From positions 372,001 through 436,000 of the forward strand of contig NC_009367.1 in assembly GCF_000092065.1 (NCBI RefSeq): DNA of 64,000 nt, in the 5' to 3' direction. The translations under genes and the position numbers were made by a program. Source of the DNA: Ostreococcus lucimarinus CCE9901. Taxonomy: Eukaryota; Chlorophyta; Mamiellophyceae; Mamiellales; Bathycoccaceae. Below, one piece after another: positions 37,604 to 48,087 of the stretch. The notes under the pieces are model-generated. The model searched no databases, was not told the origin of the DNA, and saw nothing but the letters and a program-made list of their open reading frames with translations. Positions within the stretch are counted from its first letter, which is position 1; the number at the start of each line of letters is the position of its first letter.

Positions 37604-38016
37604 ACGCGCGCGACGAAAGAATACAAGGAATACGCGCCGCCGACGACGGCGAAGAACGCGACGACGGCGAAGGCGGCGAACCACTCGCGCGAGACGCGCG
37701 CGCCGTCGGCCGCGGCGGCGACGCCGTCGGCCGCGGCGGTCGGTTTCTTTTTCTTTTCGTTTTCGCGTCGTCGAGCCGCGCCGTTCGACGCGTCGCCGTC
37801 CGCGTCATCCCGCGACGCGTCTTCGCGCGCCGCGGCGACTTCGCGCGCTCGCAAGAACGCGTCGATCTCGGCCATTCGCCGCGCCTTCTTCTCGGCTTTG
37901 TCCAGCTCGCGGCGCCGCGTCGCCGTCGAGGGCGGTTTCGCCGCGTCGATCGAGGTCGTCGCCGTCGTCGCGGCGTCTTCGCTCGTCGTCGCGACGTCCG
38001 CGCGCGCGACGCGCAT
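37579..38016 (-). CDS. Small tail-anchored membrane protein, function unknown
   Basis: 145 residues from ATG 38016. A charged helical body (RRRELDKAEKKARRMAEID) with Lys/Glu-rich linker leads to one C-terminal membrane helix, WFAAFAVVAFFAVVGGAYSL, and a short basic tail. That is the layout of a tail-anchored protein of the ER or mitochondrial outer membrane. No family recognised. It is divergent from ERA with only 69 bp between the ATGs. Confidence 0.6.
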   Translation of the reverse strand: MRVARADVATTSEDAATTATTSIDAAKPPSTATRRRELDKAEKKARRMAEIDAFLRAREVAAAREDASRDDADGDASNGAARRRENEKKKKPTAAADGVAAAADGARVSREWFAAFAVVAFFAVVGGAYSLYSFVARVASRAFAS

Positions 38017-38085
38017 CGCGGCGCGGTCGACGCGCGCGGCACAGTGCCGCGCGAGGATCGAATCGATTCGCGTTCGTGCGTCGCG

Positions 38086-39405
38086 ATGTCGGCGTCGCGC
38101 GCGCTTCGTCGCGTCGTCGCGGGCGCGTCGAACGCGTCGCGACCCGCGCGCGGCGCGTCGGCGGTCGCGGACGCCGCGCCGCGCGTCGGCGGCGGCGAAG
38201 GGCGCGAATCGACGTCGTCGTCGATGCCGGCGTCGCGGTGGCGTCGCGGCGCGCGCGCGCGCGGCGCGTGCGACGGGACGACGTCGTCGCGGTGCGCGCC
38301 GTCGTCGTCGTACCTGGAGTCGAAGCGTCGACGCGCGGCGGTGGCGGCGGCGATCGCGCGGTCGACGCGCGCGGCGGCGGCGGCGGCGGCGCGGCGAGCG
38401 CGCGCGTGGGACGCGACGGCGCGCGCGGACGCGCGCGACGGCGCGTACCGCGACGACGGCGCGCGTCGCGTCGAAAAGTTGTCGCGGGTCGGCGTGCTGG
38501 GCGCGCCGAACGCGGGGAAGAGCGCGCTGGCGTGCGCGCTCGTCGGCGACGCGGTGAGCGCGGTGAGTCGAAAGACGAACACGACGCGGACGCGCGCGCT
38601 GGGGGTGCGCACGGTCGGGGACGCGCAGGTGGTGTTCGTGGACGCGCCGGGGATCGTGGGGCGCGAGCACTACAGGAACGCGGCGCACGCGAGAAAGGTG
38701 GAGGACGCGACGGCGCTGGCGAGCGAGTGCGACGCGTTGGTCTTCGTCGTGGACGCGGCGAGACAGTTGGAGCGACGGGATTTGCGCGTGCTGGAGGCGG
38801 TGCGAAAGACGCGAGCGGCGCTGGGGGAGATGCGCGCGCCGCCGGAGGCGGTGCTGGTGCTGAATAAGGTTGATAAGATTCCGAAGGAGCGACGCGCGGG
38901 GTTGACGAAGATGGTGGACGATTTCCGCGCCGCGGGGGATTTTGAATTCGCGCGCGTGTTTCCCGTCAGCGCGCTCACGGGGGCGGGAACGAGAGCGCTG
39001 ATGGATCACATCGTCGCCGGCGCTCGGGAGGCGCCGTGGGAGTTCGACGCGACGTCGACGAGCGATATGACGCCGGCGCAGAGGGCGCTGGAAATCGTGC
39101 GCGAGAGCGTGTACGACGGCGTGCACGAAGATTTACCGTACGGCATCGACATCGCGCACGTCTCGTGGGAAGACTTTAGAAACGGTGACGCGCGCATAGA
39201 GCAAAATATTTTAGTCGACACCGCGTCGCAGAGGAAAATAGTCGTCGGAAAGTCGGGCGAAGTCGTCGGGCGAATCGGCATCAACGCCAGAGCGATGCTC
39301 GAGCGCGCGCTCAATCGCAAAGTGCACTTGATCCTGAACGTGAGACTGAAGAAGAAGAAGAAGAACTATCGCAGCGATGACGTCGTGTTCGCGGAGCAGT
39401 ACTGA
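38086..39405 (+). CDS. ERA: ERA-type GTPase, organellar ribosome assembly
   Basis: 439 residues from ATG 38086. About 130 Arg/Ala/Ser-rich residues form a presequence-like leader. The GTPase has G1 GAPNAGKSAL, G2/G3 TTRTRALG and FVDAPGIVG, and G4 LNKVDKIPK. The C-terminal KH domain reads VYDGVHEDLPYGIDI and GKSGEVVGRIGINARAML, ending in a Lys-rich helix. Era binds the 3' end of small-subunit rRNA and is needed for 30S assembly; eukaryotic copies work in mitochondria or plastids. Which organelle is not decidable from the leader. Confidence 0.9.
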   Translation: MSASRALRRVVAGASNASRPARGASAVADAAPRVGGGEGRESTSSSMPASRWRRGARARGACDGTTSSRCAPSSSYLESKRRRAAVAAAIARSTRAAAAAAARRARAWDATARADARDGAYRDDGARRVEKLSRVGVLGAPNAGKSALACALVGDAVSAVSRKTNTTRTRALGVRTVGDAQVVFVDAPGIVGREHYRNAAHARKVEDATALASECDALVFVVDAARQLERRDLRVLEAVRKTRAALGEMRAPPEAVLVLNKVDKIPKERRAGLTKMVDDFRAAGDFEFARVFPVSALTGAGTRALMDHIVAGAREAPWEFDATSTSDMTPAQRALEIVRESVYDGVHEDLPYGIDIAHVSWEDFRNGDARIEQNILVDTASQRKIVVGKSGEVVGRIGINARAMLERALNRKVHLILNVRLKKKKKNYRSDDVVFAEQY

Positions 39406-39542
39406 TTAGTCGTAGGCGTAGTCGTAGATGGACGCGGCGCGGACAACCTTCGGGGCGTCTCGTAGCGGTAAACAACAACAAATCAATCACAACTGCACAA
39501 TAACGTTAAACACGACGCGCCTCGCTTCGAAGCGCGACGCGA

Positions 39543-40484
39543 CTACACGGTTTTCAAAACCTTCGCGTCTTTCGTCTCTCTGGACGACGACTCAAAGTAC
39601 CTCCTCGTGGTTTCGATGACGGTGAAGTAAATCACCCCGCCCAAACCGATTTCCAGCGCGCGCGGCGCCGCGCCGCGAAAGAAAAACGACATCCCGAACC
39701 TCTCCTTCAGTCGTTTCAACCCCGCCAATCCCTTTGGATGCGTCTTGAGATCGATTCCCATCGAAGACGCGCACACGTGCGCCGTGCGCGAGACGTCAAA
39801 CGGCGTCGTCACCAATCCCGTGAGACCGCCCGCGACGCCGCCGATGATCGCCGTCTGTCGCTTCCCCAGCGCTCTCTTCTTCTTCGTCTTCTTCCCGCTC
39901 TCGTCCGCCGCCGCGCCCTCGATCGCCAGCGTCGCTCGTTTCATCGCCTCGAACGCGCTCATCTGGATCGTGTCGAACGGCAGTTCCCTCGCCAGAAAGC
40001 TTCCGAATCCCGCGAACAGCTCTCCTCGTCTCGCCGACAGCCTCGCCGCCGTCGCCAGGCTCAACCGCGACACTTGCATTCGCCGCGCGATCAGCTCCAT
40101 CGGCGCCAGCACCGCGCTCGACGCCAGCGCGCCGAGCATCGCCGCGATCGACGGGTCCAACCCGAGCGTGCTCTTCGCGCACTCGTACGCCGACATGAAC
40201 AACGCGGTGCCCGGCGCCGCGCCGAGCAGCTCCGCCGCGACGCCGCCGTACAGCCGGTCCGCGGTCAATCGCCCGCCCGCCTGCGCGCGCGTCTTGAGCG
40301 TGTTCAGCGGGAACAGCACGAGCTGGCACGCGATGCCGGCGCACGCGCCGCTCGCGATGCCGACGCGGAGGGAACGCGCGAACGACGGCGGTCGGTCGGT
40401 CGCCGACGACGAAGCGTCGCGGCGCGTTTCGCGGCGCGCGCGCGCGCGATCGGCGTCGGCAGGGACGCGGGAGGGAGGCGGCAT
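39543..40484 (-). CDS. Mitochondrial/plastid carrier, S-adenosylmethionine type (SLC25A26-like)
   Basis: 313 residues from ATG 40484. Three carrier repeats: VLFPLNTLKTRAQAGGRL, an atypical second repeat APMELIARRMQVS followed by ARELPFDTIQMSAFEAMK, and TTPFDVSRTAHVCASSMG. The RELPFDTIQ block and short loops match SAM carriers, which exchange cytosolic SAM for S-adenosylhomocysteine in mitochondria or plastids. The first repeat has Asn in place of the usual Asp (PLNTLK). It is in tandem with aminopeptidase N upstream, with 177 bp between. Confidence 0.75.
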   Translation of the reverse strand: MPPPSRVPADADRARARRETRRDASSSATDRPPSFARSLRVGIASGACAGIACQLVLFPLNTLKTRAQAGGRLTADRLYGGVAAELLGAAPGTALFMSAYECAKSTLGLDPSIAAMLGALASSAVLAPMELIARRMQVSRLSLATAARLSARRGELFAGFGSFLARELPFDTIQMSAFEAMKRATLAIEGAAADESGKKTKKKRALGKRQTAIIGGVAGGLTGLVTTPFDVSRTAHVCASSMGIDLKTHPKGLAGLKRLKERFGMSFFFRGAAPRALEIGLGGVIYFTVIETTRRYFESSSRETKDAKVLKTV

Positions 40485-40661
40485 GCGCGCTCGACCCGGG
40501 CGTCGCCGTGCGCGCCGCGCGCGCGCGGCAGGGGCGCGGAGTGGCGCGCGATGGCGCGGCGATGGACGACGGGCGACGCCGCGAGCGAACGCGCGAGAGG
40601 GACGGAGACGCGAAGGAACGAATGCGCGGTCTTAGCGTTGAAACCGAGGCGCGTCGCGCGA

Positions 40662-43425
40662 TCACTCGAGCGACTTGGAGACGATCTCGAAGACGTTTTC
40701 GCTCAGACCCGTCTTGGCGGCGATGCGCTCGAGCTGCGCCTTCATCGCCGACGCGCGCGTCGGCTCGAATTTGCGCCAACGCGTAAACGCGGACACCATG
40801 CGAGAGGCGACTTGGCCGTTGAGATCGTCGAGCTCGAGGACGATGTCGGCGAGGAATTCGTAACCGGAGCCGTCGATGGCGTGAAAGTTGGTGGGAGAGG
40901 CGCAGAAACCACCGATGAGGGAGTACACTTTGTTGGGGTTCTTGATGTCGAAGGCGGAGCCGGCGGCGAGCGCGCGAACGTTGGCGAGGTTGTTCGGGAG
41001 CGACGACGCGGCTTGGATGCTGAGCCATTTGTTCATGACGAGCGGGTCGTGCGACCACTCGGCGTAAAACGCATCGATGGCTTTGATGCGTTCGTCGCAG
41101 TCTTTGCCGCTGAGCGCGCTCAGGGCGGCAATCTTATCCGTCATGTTGTCCGCGGCGACGTAGCGCTCGTACGTCATCGCGGCGATTTCCGGCGCGTCCA
41201 AATACGACAAATATCCGATGCACGCGTTTTTCAGCGATCGCGCGGCGCGATCGGCGGGTTCGTTCGAATACACCGCGGCGCTGTTCGCTTGCGCCGTGGC
41301 TTCCAACTCAGCGCGAAGCTCCGTGGCGAGCGTCTTCATGACAAAGTCGCGAGCGGCGTGCACGGCGGCGGGATCCACCGTGCCCTCTTCGAGCATGTCG
41401 CTCAGCTCGCCCTCGGAAGGCACCATCATGGCGCGCGCGATGAACGCCTTGTCCGCGTCGGCAGCCTTGGCGCCCGAAAGAATCGTGCGCATCGCCGCCG
41501 TGATGGCGTCGTTCATCTTGAATGACTGCTCGCCGCCCTTGATCAGATCCAGGCAGAGGTTTCTGAGCAGCGTCTGCCCAGCCTCCCATCGGTTGAACGC
41601 GTCCGAGTCGTTCGCCATGAGGAACAACAAGTCGTCTTGCGTCAAGTTGGTCGTCAAACGCACGGGCGCGCTGAAGTTGCGCAAGATGCTCGGCACGGGC
41701 TTGGCGTCGACGCCGGTGAAAGTGTACGTCGCCGAGGCTTGATCGAAACGAAGCACCGCCGTCGTGCCGTGGGATTTGCCGTCGATCGTGAGGTTCATGT
41801 CTGCACCGTCGGGACCAACGAGACCAACGGCGATCGGGCACAAGACCGGAACCTTGGAGTCTTGACCGGGCGTTTTCGGAACCACTTGCGAGCATTCGAG
41901 GGTGAACGTCTTCGCGGCGGCGTCGTAAGACCCGTTCGCGGTGACGCGCGGCGTACCCGCTTGGGAGTACCAGGGCTTGAACGTGGACAAGTCCGCACCG
42001 TTGGCGTCGCACATGGCGGCGAAGAAATCCTCCGTCGTCACCGCTTGACCGTCGTGACGTTCAAAGTACAAATCCATCCCCTTGCGGAACCCATCCTTGC
42101 CGAGGAGCGTCTCGTACATGCGCACGACTTCCGCTCCCTTTTCGTAAACTGTCACGGTGTAAAAGTTATCCATCTTAATGTACGATTCCCGGGCGAATCC
42201 GGTGCGCCATCGGACCCGCGTCTTGGGCGAATTGCGCCATGCGAAGGCGCGAGACGTCGCCGATGCGCTTGACGCCTCGCGAGTTCATATCCGCGCTGAA
42301 CTCTTGGTCTCTGTACACAGTCAGCCCTTCCTTGAGGGACAGTTGGAACCAATCACGACACGTCACACGGTTTCCAGTGTAGTTGTGAAAGTATTCGTGC
42401 GCCACGACACCTTCAATGGCGGCGTAATCGGCATCCGTGGCGCTCTGCGGCGTCGCCAACACGAGACGCGAGTTGAAAATGTTCAGCGACTTGTTCTCCA
42501 TGGCGCCCATGTTGAAATCGTCCACGGCGACGATGTTGAAAAGCTCCAAGTCGTACTCCAAACCATACGTGTCTTCGTCCCATTTCATGGATTTGATCAA
42601 GCTCGTCATCGCGTGCGCGCACTTGTCCAAGTTGTGCGTCTCGGTGAAGATGCGAAGCGTCACTTCTTTGCCCGTCATCGTCTTGAATTTATCCTCCACC
42701 ATCCCGAGATCACCCGCGACGAGCGCGAAAAGGTAACACGGTTTTGCCCACGGATCTTCCCACACGGTGAAGTGCTTACCACCCTCCAAATCTCCAGAAT
42801 CCACCAAGTTTCCGTTGCCGAGCAGCACCGGATACTTCGTCTTATCCGCCGTGATGCGCGTCGTGAATATCGACATCACATCCGGTCTATCTTGATAAAA
42901 CGTGATTCGTCGGAAACCTTCCGCCTCGCATTGCGTGCAAAAGTTCCCAGACGACTTATAAAGTCCCTCGAGCGCGGTGTTCTCTTGCGGCTTAATCGTC
43001 GTCGTCACTCGCAAATCAAACGCCTCCGTCGGCAGCGCGCGCAGCGTGATCCCCTTCCCCGTCCGTTCGTACGTCGTGAATTTCGCGCCGTCCACCTCGA
43101 TCGCCGCCAACTCCACCGATTCATCGCCGTTCAGGAACAACGATTTCCCATTCGCATCGTTCGCCGGTCGAACTCGAATCGTCGACGTCACCGTCGTCGT
43201 CGCCTCCCCGAGCTCAAAGTCCAAATTCACCCTTTCGAACGCGTACGCCGGTCGCTCGTAATCCTTCAGATATATCGTCTTCGGCGCCTCCGTCGGCGTC
43301 TCCGTCGCCGTCGTCATCGCGCGCGGCTTCACCGCGCTCGTTCGCGACGTCGCGTTCGATGGTTTCGGTCGTGACGTCAGCGCTCGAAACGCCGCGCTCG
43401 CGACGCCTCGCGCGCTCGATCGCAT
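40662..43425 (-). CDS. PEPN: Aminopeptidase N (M1/PepN type), interrupted by a 1-nt frameshift
   Basis: Two consecutive frames form one M1 aminopeptidase of about 960 residues. The upstream frame (43425 to about 42190) has a presequence-like start, GAMEN at 307-311, the zinc site HEYFH at 343-347 and the third ligand Glu in SLKEGLTV at 366. It runs to RIRPGIVH and stops at 42175. The next frame gives [20 protein letters not shown] and continues to the stop at 40662. PepN proteins read straight through this block, and one extra base near 42186-42190 (in a CCCGGGAATC context) accounts for the change. The enzyme removes N-terminal residues from peptides, probably in an organelle. The break could be a sequencing error, a real mutation or recoding. 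Confidence 0.9.
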
Positions 43426-43698
43426 CGTCGGCGCCGACGCTCGCTCGGGCGTCGTCTCGGGGATTCGTCGCGGCGCGCGCGAGCGTCCGGGCGCGCGTCG
43501 TCGTCGCGCTGTGCGGCGCCGAGCGCGACTGCGAGCGAAAAGCACACTTTCCAGCGCTTCAAAACGCGGCGACGCGGCGCGCGTCGCGTCGAGCGCGACC
43601 GCGGCGCGCGCGCGCGTCGCGAAGGCTTTATAACGGGCGCGCGCGGCGTCGGCGCGCGGAATCGCCGCGCGACGCGCGCGAAAGACGGCGAAACGTCG

Positions 43699-45147
43699 AT
43701 GGTGGAAAACTCGTCCGCGACGGGGACGACTCGAGAAACGTACGAAAGCGCCAAGCGCGCGCGCGAAGACGCGCGAACGGAGATCGCCATGGATGCCGTG
43801 CGCCGCGCGGGCGACGCAGACGCGTCAACGAGCGCGACGGTGAGGGATGGGGAGGTGTTTTCGAAGAATTTGTACTTTGAGCACCCGTCGACGACGGCGC
43901 GAAGCGCGAGAGCGACGGAAGACGCGATGCGAGCGCGCGGCGTGCGCGTGGTGCGAGGGGCAGATGTGCCCAAAATCGTGACGACGTTCGAGGAGGCGTC
44001 GTTCCCGGCGTACGTGATGGACGATTTGAAGGAGCGCGGTTTGGCGACGCCGACGCCGTGTCAGTGCCAGGCGTGGCCGATCGCGCTGAGCGGACGAGAC
44101 TTGATCGCGGTCGCGGAGACGGGGTCTGGAAAGACGTTGGCGTACGTGTTACCCGCGATCGTGCACGTGAACGCGCAGCCGGTGCTGGAGAAGGGGGAGG
44201 GGCCGATCGCGTTGGTGCTCGCGCCGACTCGAGAGTTGGCGAGTCAAATCGAACTCGAGGTCGCCAAATTCGCGGCGTCGAGCGAGATCAAGCACGCGTG
44301 CGTTACCGGTGGCGTCCCAAAAGGTCCGCAAATAAAAGCGTTGAAATCAGGAGGGAGCGAGATTTGCGTCGCGACGCCGGGCCGCCTGATTGATTTTTTG
44401 GACGGCGGGCAGACGAATTTGCGACGAACGTCGTTCGTCGTCCTAGACGAGGCAGATCGAATGCTCGACATGGGTTTCGAGCCGCAGATTCGTCGAATCA
44501 TCGCTCAAACGCGCTGCGATCGCCAAACGCTCCTGTTCACCGCGACGTGGCCGGTGGAGGTGCGAGAAGTGGCGAGAGAGTTTATTCGCAACGACCCGGT
44601 GGAGATGCGCGTCGGCGGCGCGGGCGACGGTTTGCTCGCATCGAAAAACGTCGAACAAATCGTGCACATAGTCGAAGACGCGGAGGCAAAGTACGCTAAA
44701 CTCATGGATATTTTAGAAGAAGAGATGGACGGGAGCTCGATCTTGGTCTTCGTCGAGACCAAGGCGCTCGTGGACCAGCTGACGCGTCGACTCCGTTCGG
44801 AGGGTTGGCCCGCGCTCGGCTTGCACGGCGACAAAGAACAGAAAGAGCGCGACTGGGTCCTCGAAGAATTTCGCGCCGCGCGATCGCCGATCATGATCAG
44901 CACCGACGTTGCCAGTCGCGGCTTGGACGTCGTCGGCGTGAAGCTCGTCGTCAACCACGACTTTCCGAAGAGCGTCGAGGAATACGTCCACAGAATCGGT
45001 CGCACCGGTCGCGCCGGACGCAAAGGCAAATCGCACACGTTCTTCTCTATCTTGCGCGACGGCAAGCACGCGCGAGAGCTCGCGCACGTCTTACGCGCGT
45101 CGAATCAATCGATCCCGCGCGCTCTCGAGGGCGTCGTCGCCGACTGA
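43699..45147 (+). CDS. DEAD-box RNA helicase (DBP2/DDX5 type)
   Basis: 482 residues from ATG 43699. Motifs in order: Q-motif [27 protein letters not shown], Ia PTRELASQ, Ib [49 protein letters not shown] and [12 protein letters not shown]. The FEEASFP...PTPCQ...WP opening and [10 protein letters not shown] are typical of the DBP2/p68 group involved in mRNP remodelling, rRNA processing and decay. The N-terminal 95 residues are Ala/Arg/Asp-rich. The Q-motif Gln is followed by Cys-Gln rather than the usual spacing, which may be only variation. It is divergent from aminopeptidase N by 273 bp. Confidence 0.92.
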   Translation: MVENSSATGTTRETYESAKRAREDARTEIAMDAVRRAGDADASTSATVRDGEVFSKNLYFEHPSTTARSARATEDAMRARGVRVVRGADVPKIVTTFEEASFPAYVMDDLKERGLATPTPCQCQAWPIALSGRDLIAVAETGSGKTLAYVLPAIVHVNAQPVLEKGEGPIALVLAPTRELASQIELEVAKFAASSEIKHACVTGGVPKGPQIKALKSGGSEICVATPGRLIDFLDGGQTNLRRTSFVVLDEADRMLDMGFEPQIRRIIAQTRCDRQTLLFTATWPVEVREVAREFIRNDPVEMRVGGAGDGLLASKNVEQIVHIVEDAEAKYAKLMDILEEEMDGSSILVFVETKALVDQLTRRLRSEGWPALGLHGDKEQKERDWVLEEFRAARSPIMISTDVASRGLDVVGVKLVVNHDFPKSVEEYVHRIGRTGRAGRKGKSHTFFSILRDGKHARELAHVLRASNQSIPRALEGVVAD

Positions 45148-45253
45148 GCGTCGCCCTTCGCCGCGCCCGTAGCCTCACTTCGCCGCTCGCGACGTCCCGT
45201 CGTCGGTCGCCGTAAATAACGCACGCAACTCAACGCACGATCTCTCCACGGCG

Positions 45254-45937
45254 ATGTCCCTCGCGAAGACGTACCTCGCGTCGTACAACGCCGCGCTCGT
45301 CGCCGGCTGGTCCTACGTCCTCATCCTCGCCTTCGCCGCGCTCCGCACCGCCGGCCCCTCCGCCGTCTACGCCGCCGTCGAGCGCCCGCTCGCGCTCGCA
45401 CAGACCGCCGCCGTGCTCGAGATCGCGCACGCCGCGTGCGGGATCGCGCGATCGCCCGTGCTCGTCACCGCGATGCAGGTGAGCAGCAGGTTGATGGTCG
45501 TCTGGGGCGTCTTACATCTCGCCCCGGTCTCGCGCACGGCGAGTCTGGACGTCGTCGGACCGCTGAAAATCGGCGTACCGTCGCTCATGCTCGCCTGGGG
45601 CGTCACCGAGGTCGTGCGGTATAGCTTTTACTTTTTTAAGCTCGTTCGGGGCGACGTGCCGAGGGCGGTGACGTGGTGTCGATACACGTTGTTCATCGTG
45701 CTGTACCCGCTAGGCGTGAGCTCTGAGCTGTTTCTGGCGTACAGCGGGTTCAAATATTTGGTAAAAACGAACCCGTTGGCGTACGAGATGCCGAATGCGG
45801 TGAACTTTGCGTTTCATTTGCCGACGGCGATGCTCATGTTCTTCGCGGGATACGCGCCGGGCTTTCCGATGTTGTACGGGTACATGCTCGGCCAACGCAA
45901 GAAGGTTTTGGGTGCGGCGAAGAGCAAGCGCGACTGA
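45254..45937 (+). CDS. PAS2: 3-hydroxyacyl-CoA dehydratase (HACD/PASTICCINO2)
   Basis: 227 residues from ATG 45254, a usual length. Six or so membrane helices. The catalytic pair is in RYTLFIVLYPLGVSSE (Tyr151 and Glu158). EIAHAACGIARSPVLVTAMQ and WGVTEVVRYSFYFFK are family blocks. The C-terminus GQRKKVLGAAKSKRD is Lys-rich and could serve ER retention. The enzyme removes water from 3-hydroxyacyl-CoA in the ER very-long-chain fatty-acid elongation cycle. Confidence 0.92.
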   Translation: MSLAKTYLASYNAALVAGWSYVLILAFAALRTAGPSAVYAAVERPLALAQTAAVLEIAHAACGIARSPVLVTAMQVSSRLMVVWGVLHLAPVSRTASLDVVGPLKIGVPSLMLAWGVTEVVRYSFYFFKLVRGDVPRAVTWCRYTLFIVLYPLGVSSELFLAYSGFKYLVKTNPLAYEMPNAVNFAFHLPTAMLMFFAGYAPGFPMLYGYMLGQRKKVLGAAKSKRD

Positions 45938-46046
45938 GCGTAGTAGTATTGCCCGAGCGACGAGCGGGATCGATCGAACGGGGTAGATGTAAATGTTGAA
46001 ATATGACGTCGTCGACACGCTACTAGACTACGGGACTGCTACGGGT

Positions 46047-47078
46047 TTACATGAACAAGGGAACGCGCTCCTCGACGTTTTTCGCCAGCTTCGAATTCGA
46101 ATTCGCGCGTAAAAACTTCACCAACACCAAGTGAGTGAACATGACGAGACACAAGAACGCGTTCAGGTACACCACGGTTTCTCGACGCCAATAATTCGTC
46201 CACTGGTACGCCCAGTCGCCGTTCAGCACCATGACGTTGAACTGACCGATGATGAAAAACGTGCTGGCGTAAAAGATCGGCTGCGACATGTAGCACTTTG
46301 GGAACACCAATCGCCCGAGAGAGGCCTCGATGAGCAACAACAAGACGTTGCCCAAGTACCCTATCATGTATTGCGGCTCGAGGTAACACAGGCGCGAGGC
46401 GGGATCGAGAAACGTCGTCAACTTCCCTCTCGCGCTCGACGGCACGCACTGCGGGGCGAACGCCGCCTCAAAGAGCACGATGACGAGAAATGAAACGCTC
46501 ATCGTGAAAGCGATGGTGTACAGCGCCATAACCCAGTGTCCCAACGTGTTACACCGCCCGCTGTGGCCGAGGTAGTGATCGTGCGTCGCCGTTCTCGAAC
46601 ACATCCCCGCGAGCGACGCCAGCGTCGCGAAAAAGAAAAACAGCGTCACCGAGTGCACGGTCCAATCGTGCAGATTCAAAAAGTACGACATGTCCAACCC
46701 ATACATCTCCGTCTCCGCGTTCACCGTCAATCGCGGCGCGATTTTCTCTCGCACTTCGTAGTACGCGCACGCCGCCGTCGCGCACGCTCGATACGCCAAC
46801 AAAAACACCCCAGACTTCCCGAACGACTCCGCCCACACGCTTCGATTCGTCGCCCCGCCCGCGTACGCCAACCCACCGTTCATGCGATAGTACTGCAAGT
46901 TATCGCCCGCGAACCCGAACCACATGAACGTCGACACCGCGCTCGCCGTCGCCCACAGGTACCTCAGCGGGTCGTTCTTCCAGTCCATCGCCGCGTCCAC
47001 GTCGTTCAGCAGCTCTTGCACCTTCGTCGCGTTCACCACCGCGGTGCCGTTCACCATCGCGCGCACGAGCGACGCCAT
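46047..47078 (-). CDS. Polytopic membrane protein, function unknown
   Basis: 343 residues from ATG 47078. A longer open frame reaches 48173, but upstream of this ATG it is Arg-rich and runs through a microsatellite, so it was not used. About seven membrane helices, for example VTLFFFFATLASLAGMC, LYTIAFTMSVSFLVIVLFEA and ETVVYLNAFLCLVMFTHLVL. A WTVHSVTL / DHYLGHSGRC stretch contains several His. No family could be named. The C-terminus ends in a short charged tail (EERVPLFM). Confidence 0.65.
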   Translation of the reverse strand: MASLVRAMVNGTAVVNATKVQELLNDVDAAMDWKNDPLRYLWATASAVSTFMWFGFAGDNLQYYRMNGGLAYAGGATNRSVWAESFGKSGVFLLAYRACATAACAYYEVREKIAPRLTVNAETEMYGLDMSYFLNLHDWTVHSVTLFFFFATLASLAGMCSRTATHDHYLGHSGRCNTLGHWVMALYTIAFTMSVSFLVIVLFEAAFAPQCVPSSARGKLTTFLDPASRLCYLEPQYMIGYLGNVLLLLIEASLGRLVFPKCYMSQPIFYASTFFIIGQFNVMVLNGDWAYQWTNYWRRETVVYLNAFLCLVMFTHLVLVKFLRANSNSKLAKNVEERVPLFM

Positions 47079-47282
47079 CGCGCGTCCCCGAGGGTGTTGC
47101 GCCCTCGTCGATTCGCCCGATCGAGCCCTCGCGCGCGCCCGCTCGCGCCGCGCGCGTCCCGCGCGCGTCCCGTCCGTCGCCGTCGCGTCCTCGCGCGTCG
47201 CGTCGCGGCCGTCGCGAAGTCGCGCGTCGCCGAGTCGCGTTCGTCGCGTCACTCGCGCGCGCAACACCAATCGTTCGCAAAA

Positions 47283-47810
47283 ATGTTCGCGTCGACGCTC
47301 TCGCGCGCCGCCGTCGTCGCCGCCGCGCGCGCGCCGGACGCGGACGCGTCCATCGCGTCGCGCCGCGCCGCGGTCGCCGCGGGCGCGCTCGCGGTCGCGC
47401 TCGCGCCGCGCGGCGCGCGCGCGCGCGGCCTGCCGACGCTCGAGTGCGCGAACGAACTCGTCGTCGGCGCGCGCGGGCTGGCGTTCTGCGACGCCGTCGT
47501 CGGCGACGGCGCGACGCCGACGGCGTCGAGCGTCATCAAGGCGCACTACGTCGGGCGGTTGGAGAGCGGACGCGCGTTCGACTCGAGCTACGAGCGCGGC
47601 GCGCCGCTGCAGTTTAAACCGTCGCAGGTGATTCAGGGCTGGGGACTCGGGATCTGCGGCGACGGCGACGCGATACCCGCGATGCGCGTGGGAGGGAAGC
47701 GACGGTTGGTGATCCCGCCGGAGCTCGGGTACGGGGCGCGAGGCGCGGGAGGGGCGATACCGCCGAACGCGACGCTGTACTTCGACGTCGAGCTCGTCGC
47801 CGTCGCGTGA
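47283..47810 (+). CDS. FKBP-type peptidyl-prolyl isomerase, probably thylakoid lumen
   Basis: 175 residues from ATG 47283. The leader has a twin-Arg hydrophobic segment, SRRAAVAAGALAVALAPRGA, as in plant lumenal FKBPs imported by the Tat route. The mature part has Cys in LECANELV and GLAFCDAV, typical of the lumenal subgroup, then the FKBP fold: HYVGRLESGRAFDSSYERG, QVIQGWGLGICGDGD, GGKRRLVIPPELGYGARG and PPNATLYFDVELV. It isomerises X-Pro bonds and assists photosystem assembly. It is divergent from the membrane-protein gene by 204 bp. Confidence 0.9.
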   Translation: MFASTLSRAAVVAAARAPDADASIASRRAAVAAGALAVALAPRGARARGLPTLECANELVVGARGLAFCDAVVGDGATPTASSVIKAHYVGRLESGRAFDSSYERGAPLQFKPSQVIQGWGLGICGDGDAIPAMRVGGKRRLVIPPELGYGARGAGGAIPPNATLYFDVELVAVA

Positions 47811-47876
47811 GGCCGACGTCGTCGCGCGTCGGTCGCGCTGGTGACGGTTAGCGTTTTGAATACTTTTGTTCATCTG

Positions 47877-47980
47877 TTTCGTTTCGTTTCGTTTCGTTTC
47901 GTCTTCGTCGTCGTCTTCGTCGTCGTCTTCGTCTTCGTCTTCGCGGCGCCGCGGCGACGGCGACGGCGACGGCGACGGCG
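47877..47980. repeat. Compound microsatellite (TTTCG)n, (TCG/TTC)n, (GGCGAC)n
   Basis: Three adjoining simple repeats downstream of the FKBP gene: about five TTTCG units, then CGTCGTCTT-type triplets, then GGCGAC units. They create long Arg, Ser, Val or Asp/Glu shadow ORFs on both strands that should be ignored. Confidence 0.9.
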
Positions 47981-48087
47981 TCGCCGCACACGACGTCGCG
48001 CAAAAGCGTCGACTTACGCGCCCGCTCGAACGTCGCGAACGCGTCATGCCCATCTTCTGAACCATCAAAACGGCCGCCGACGGCGCG

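Noticed and set aside
36738-38612. 624-codon minus-strand ORF
   Set aside because: Arg/Ala/Thr-rich and crosses the ERA presequence and two small genes; compositional artefact.
39738-41525. 595-codon plus-strand ORF
   Set aside because: Antisense to the SAM carrier and aminopeptidase N, with low-complexity Arg content.
40662-43545. Two separate aminopeptidase genes
   Set aside because: The halves form one continuous M1 peptidase and meet inside a conserved block; a 1-nt shift is the simpler explanation.
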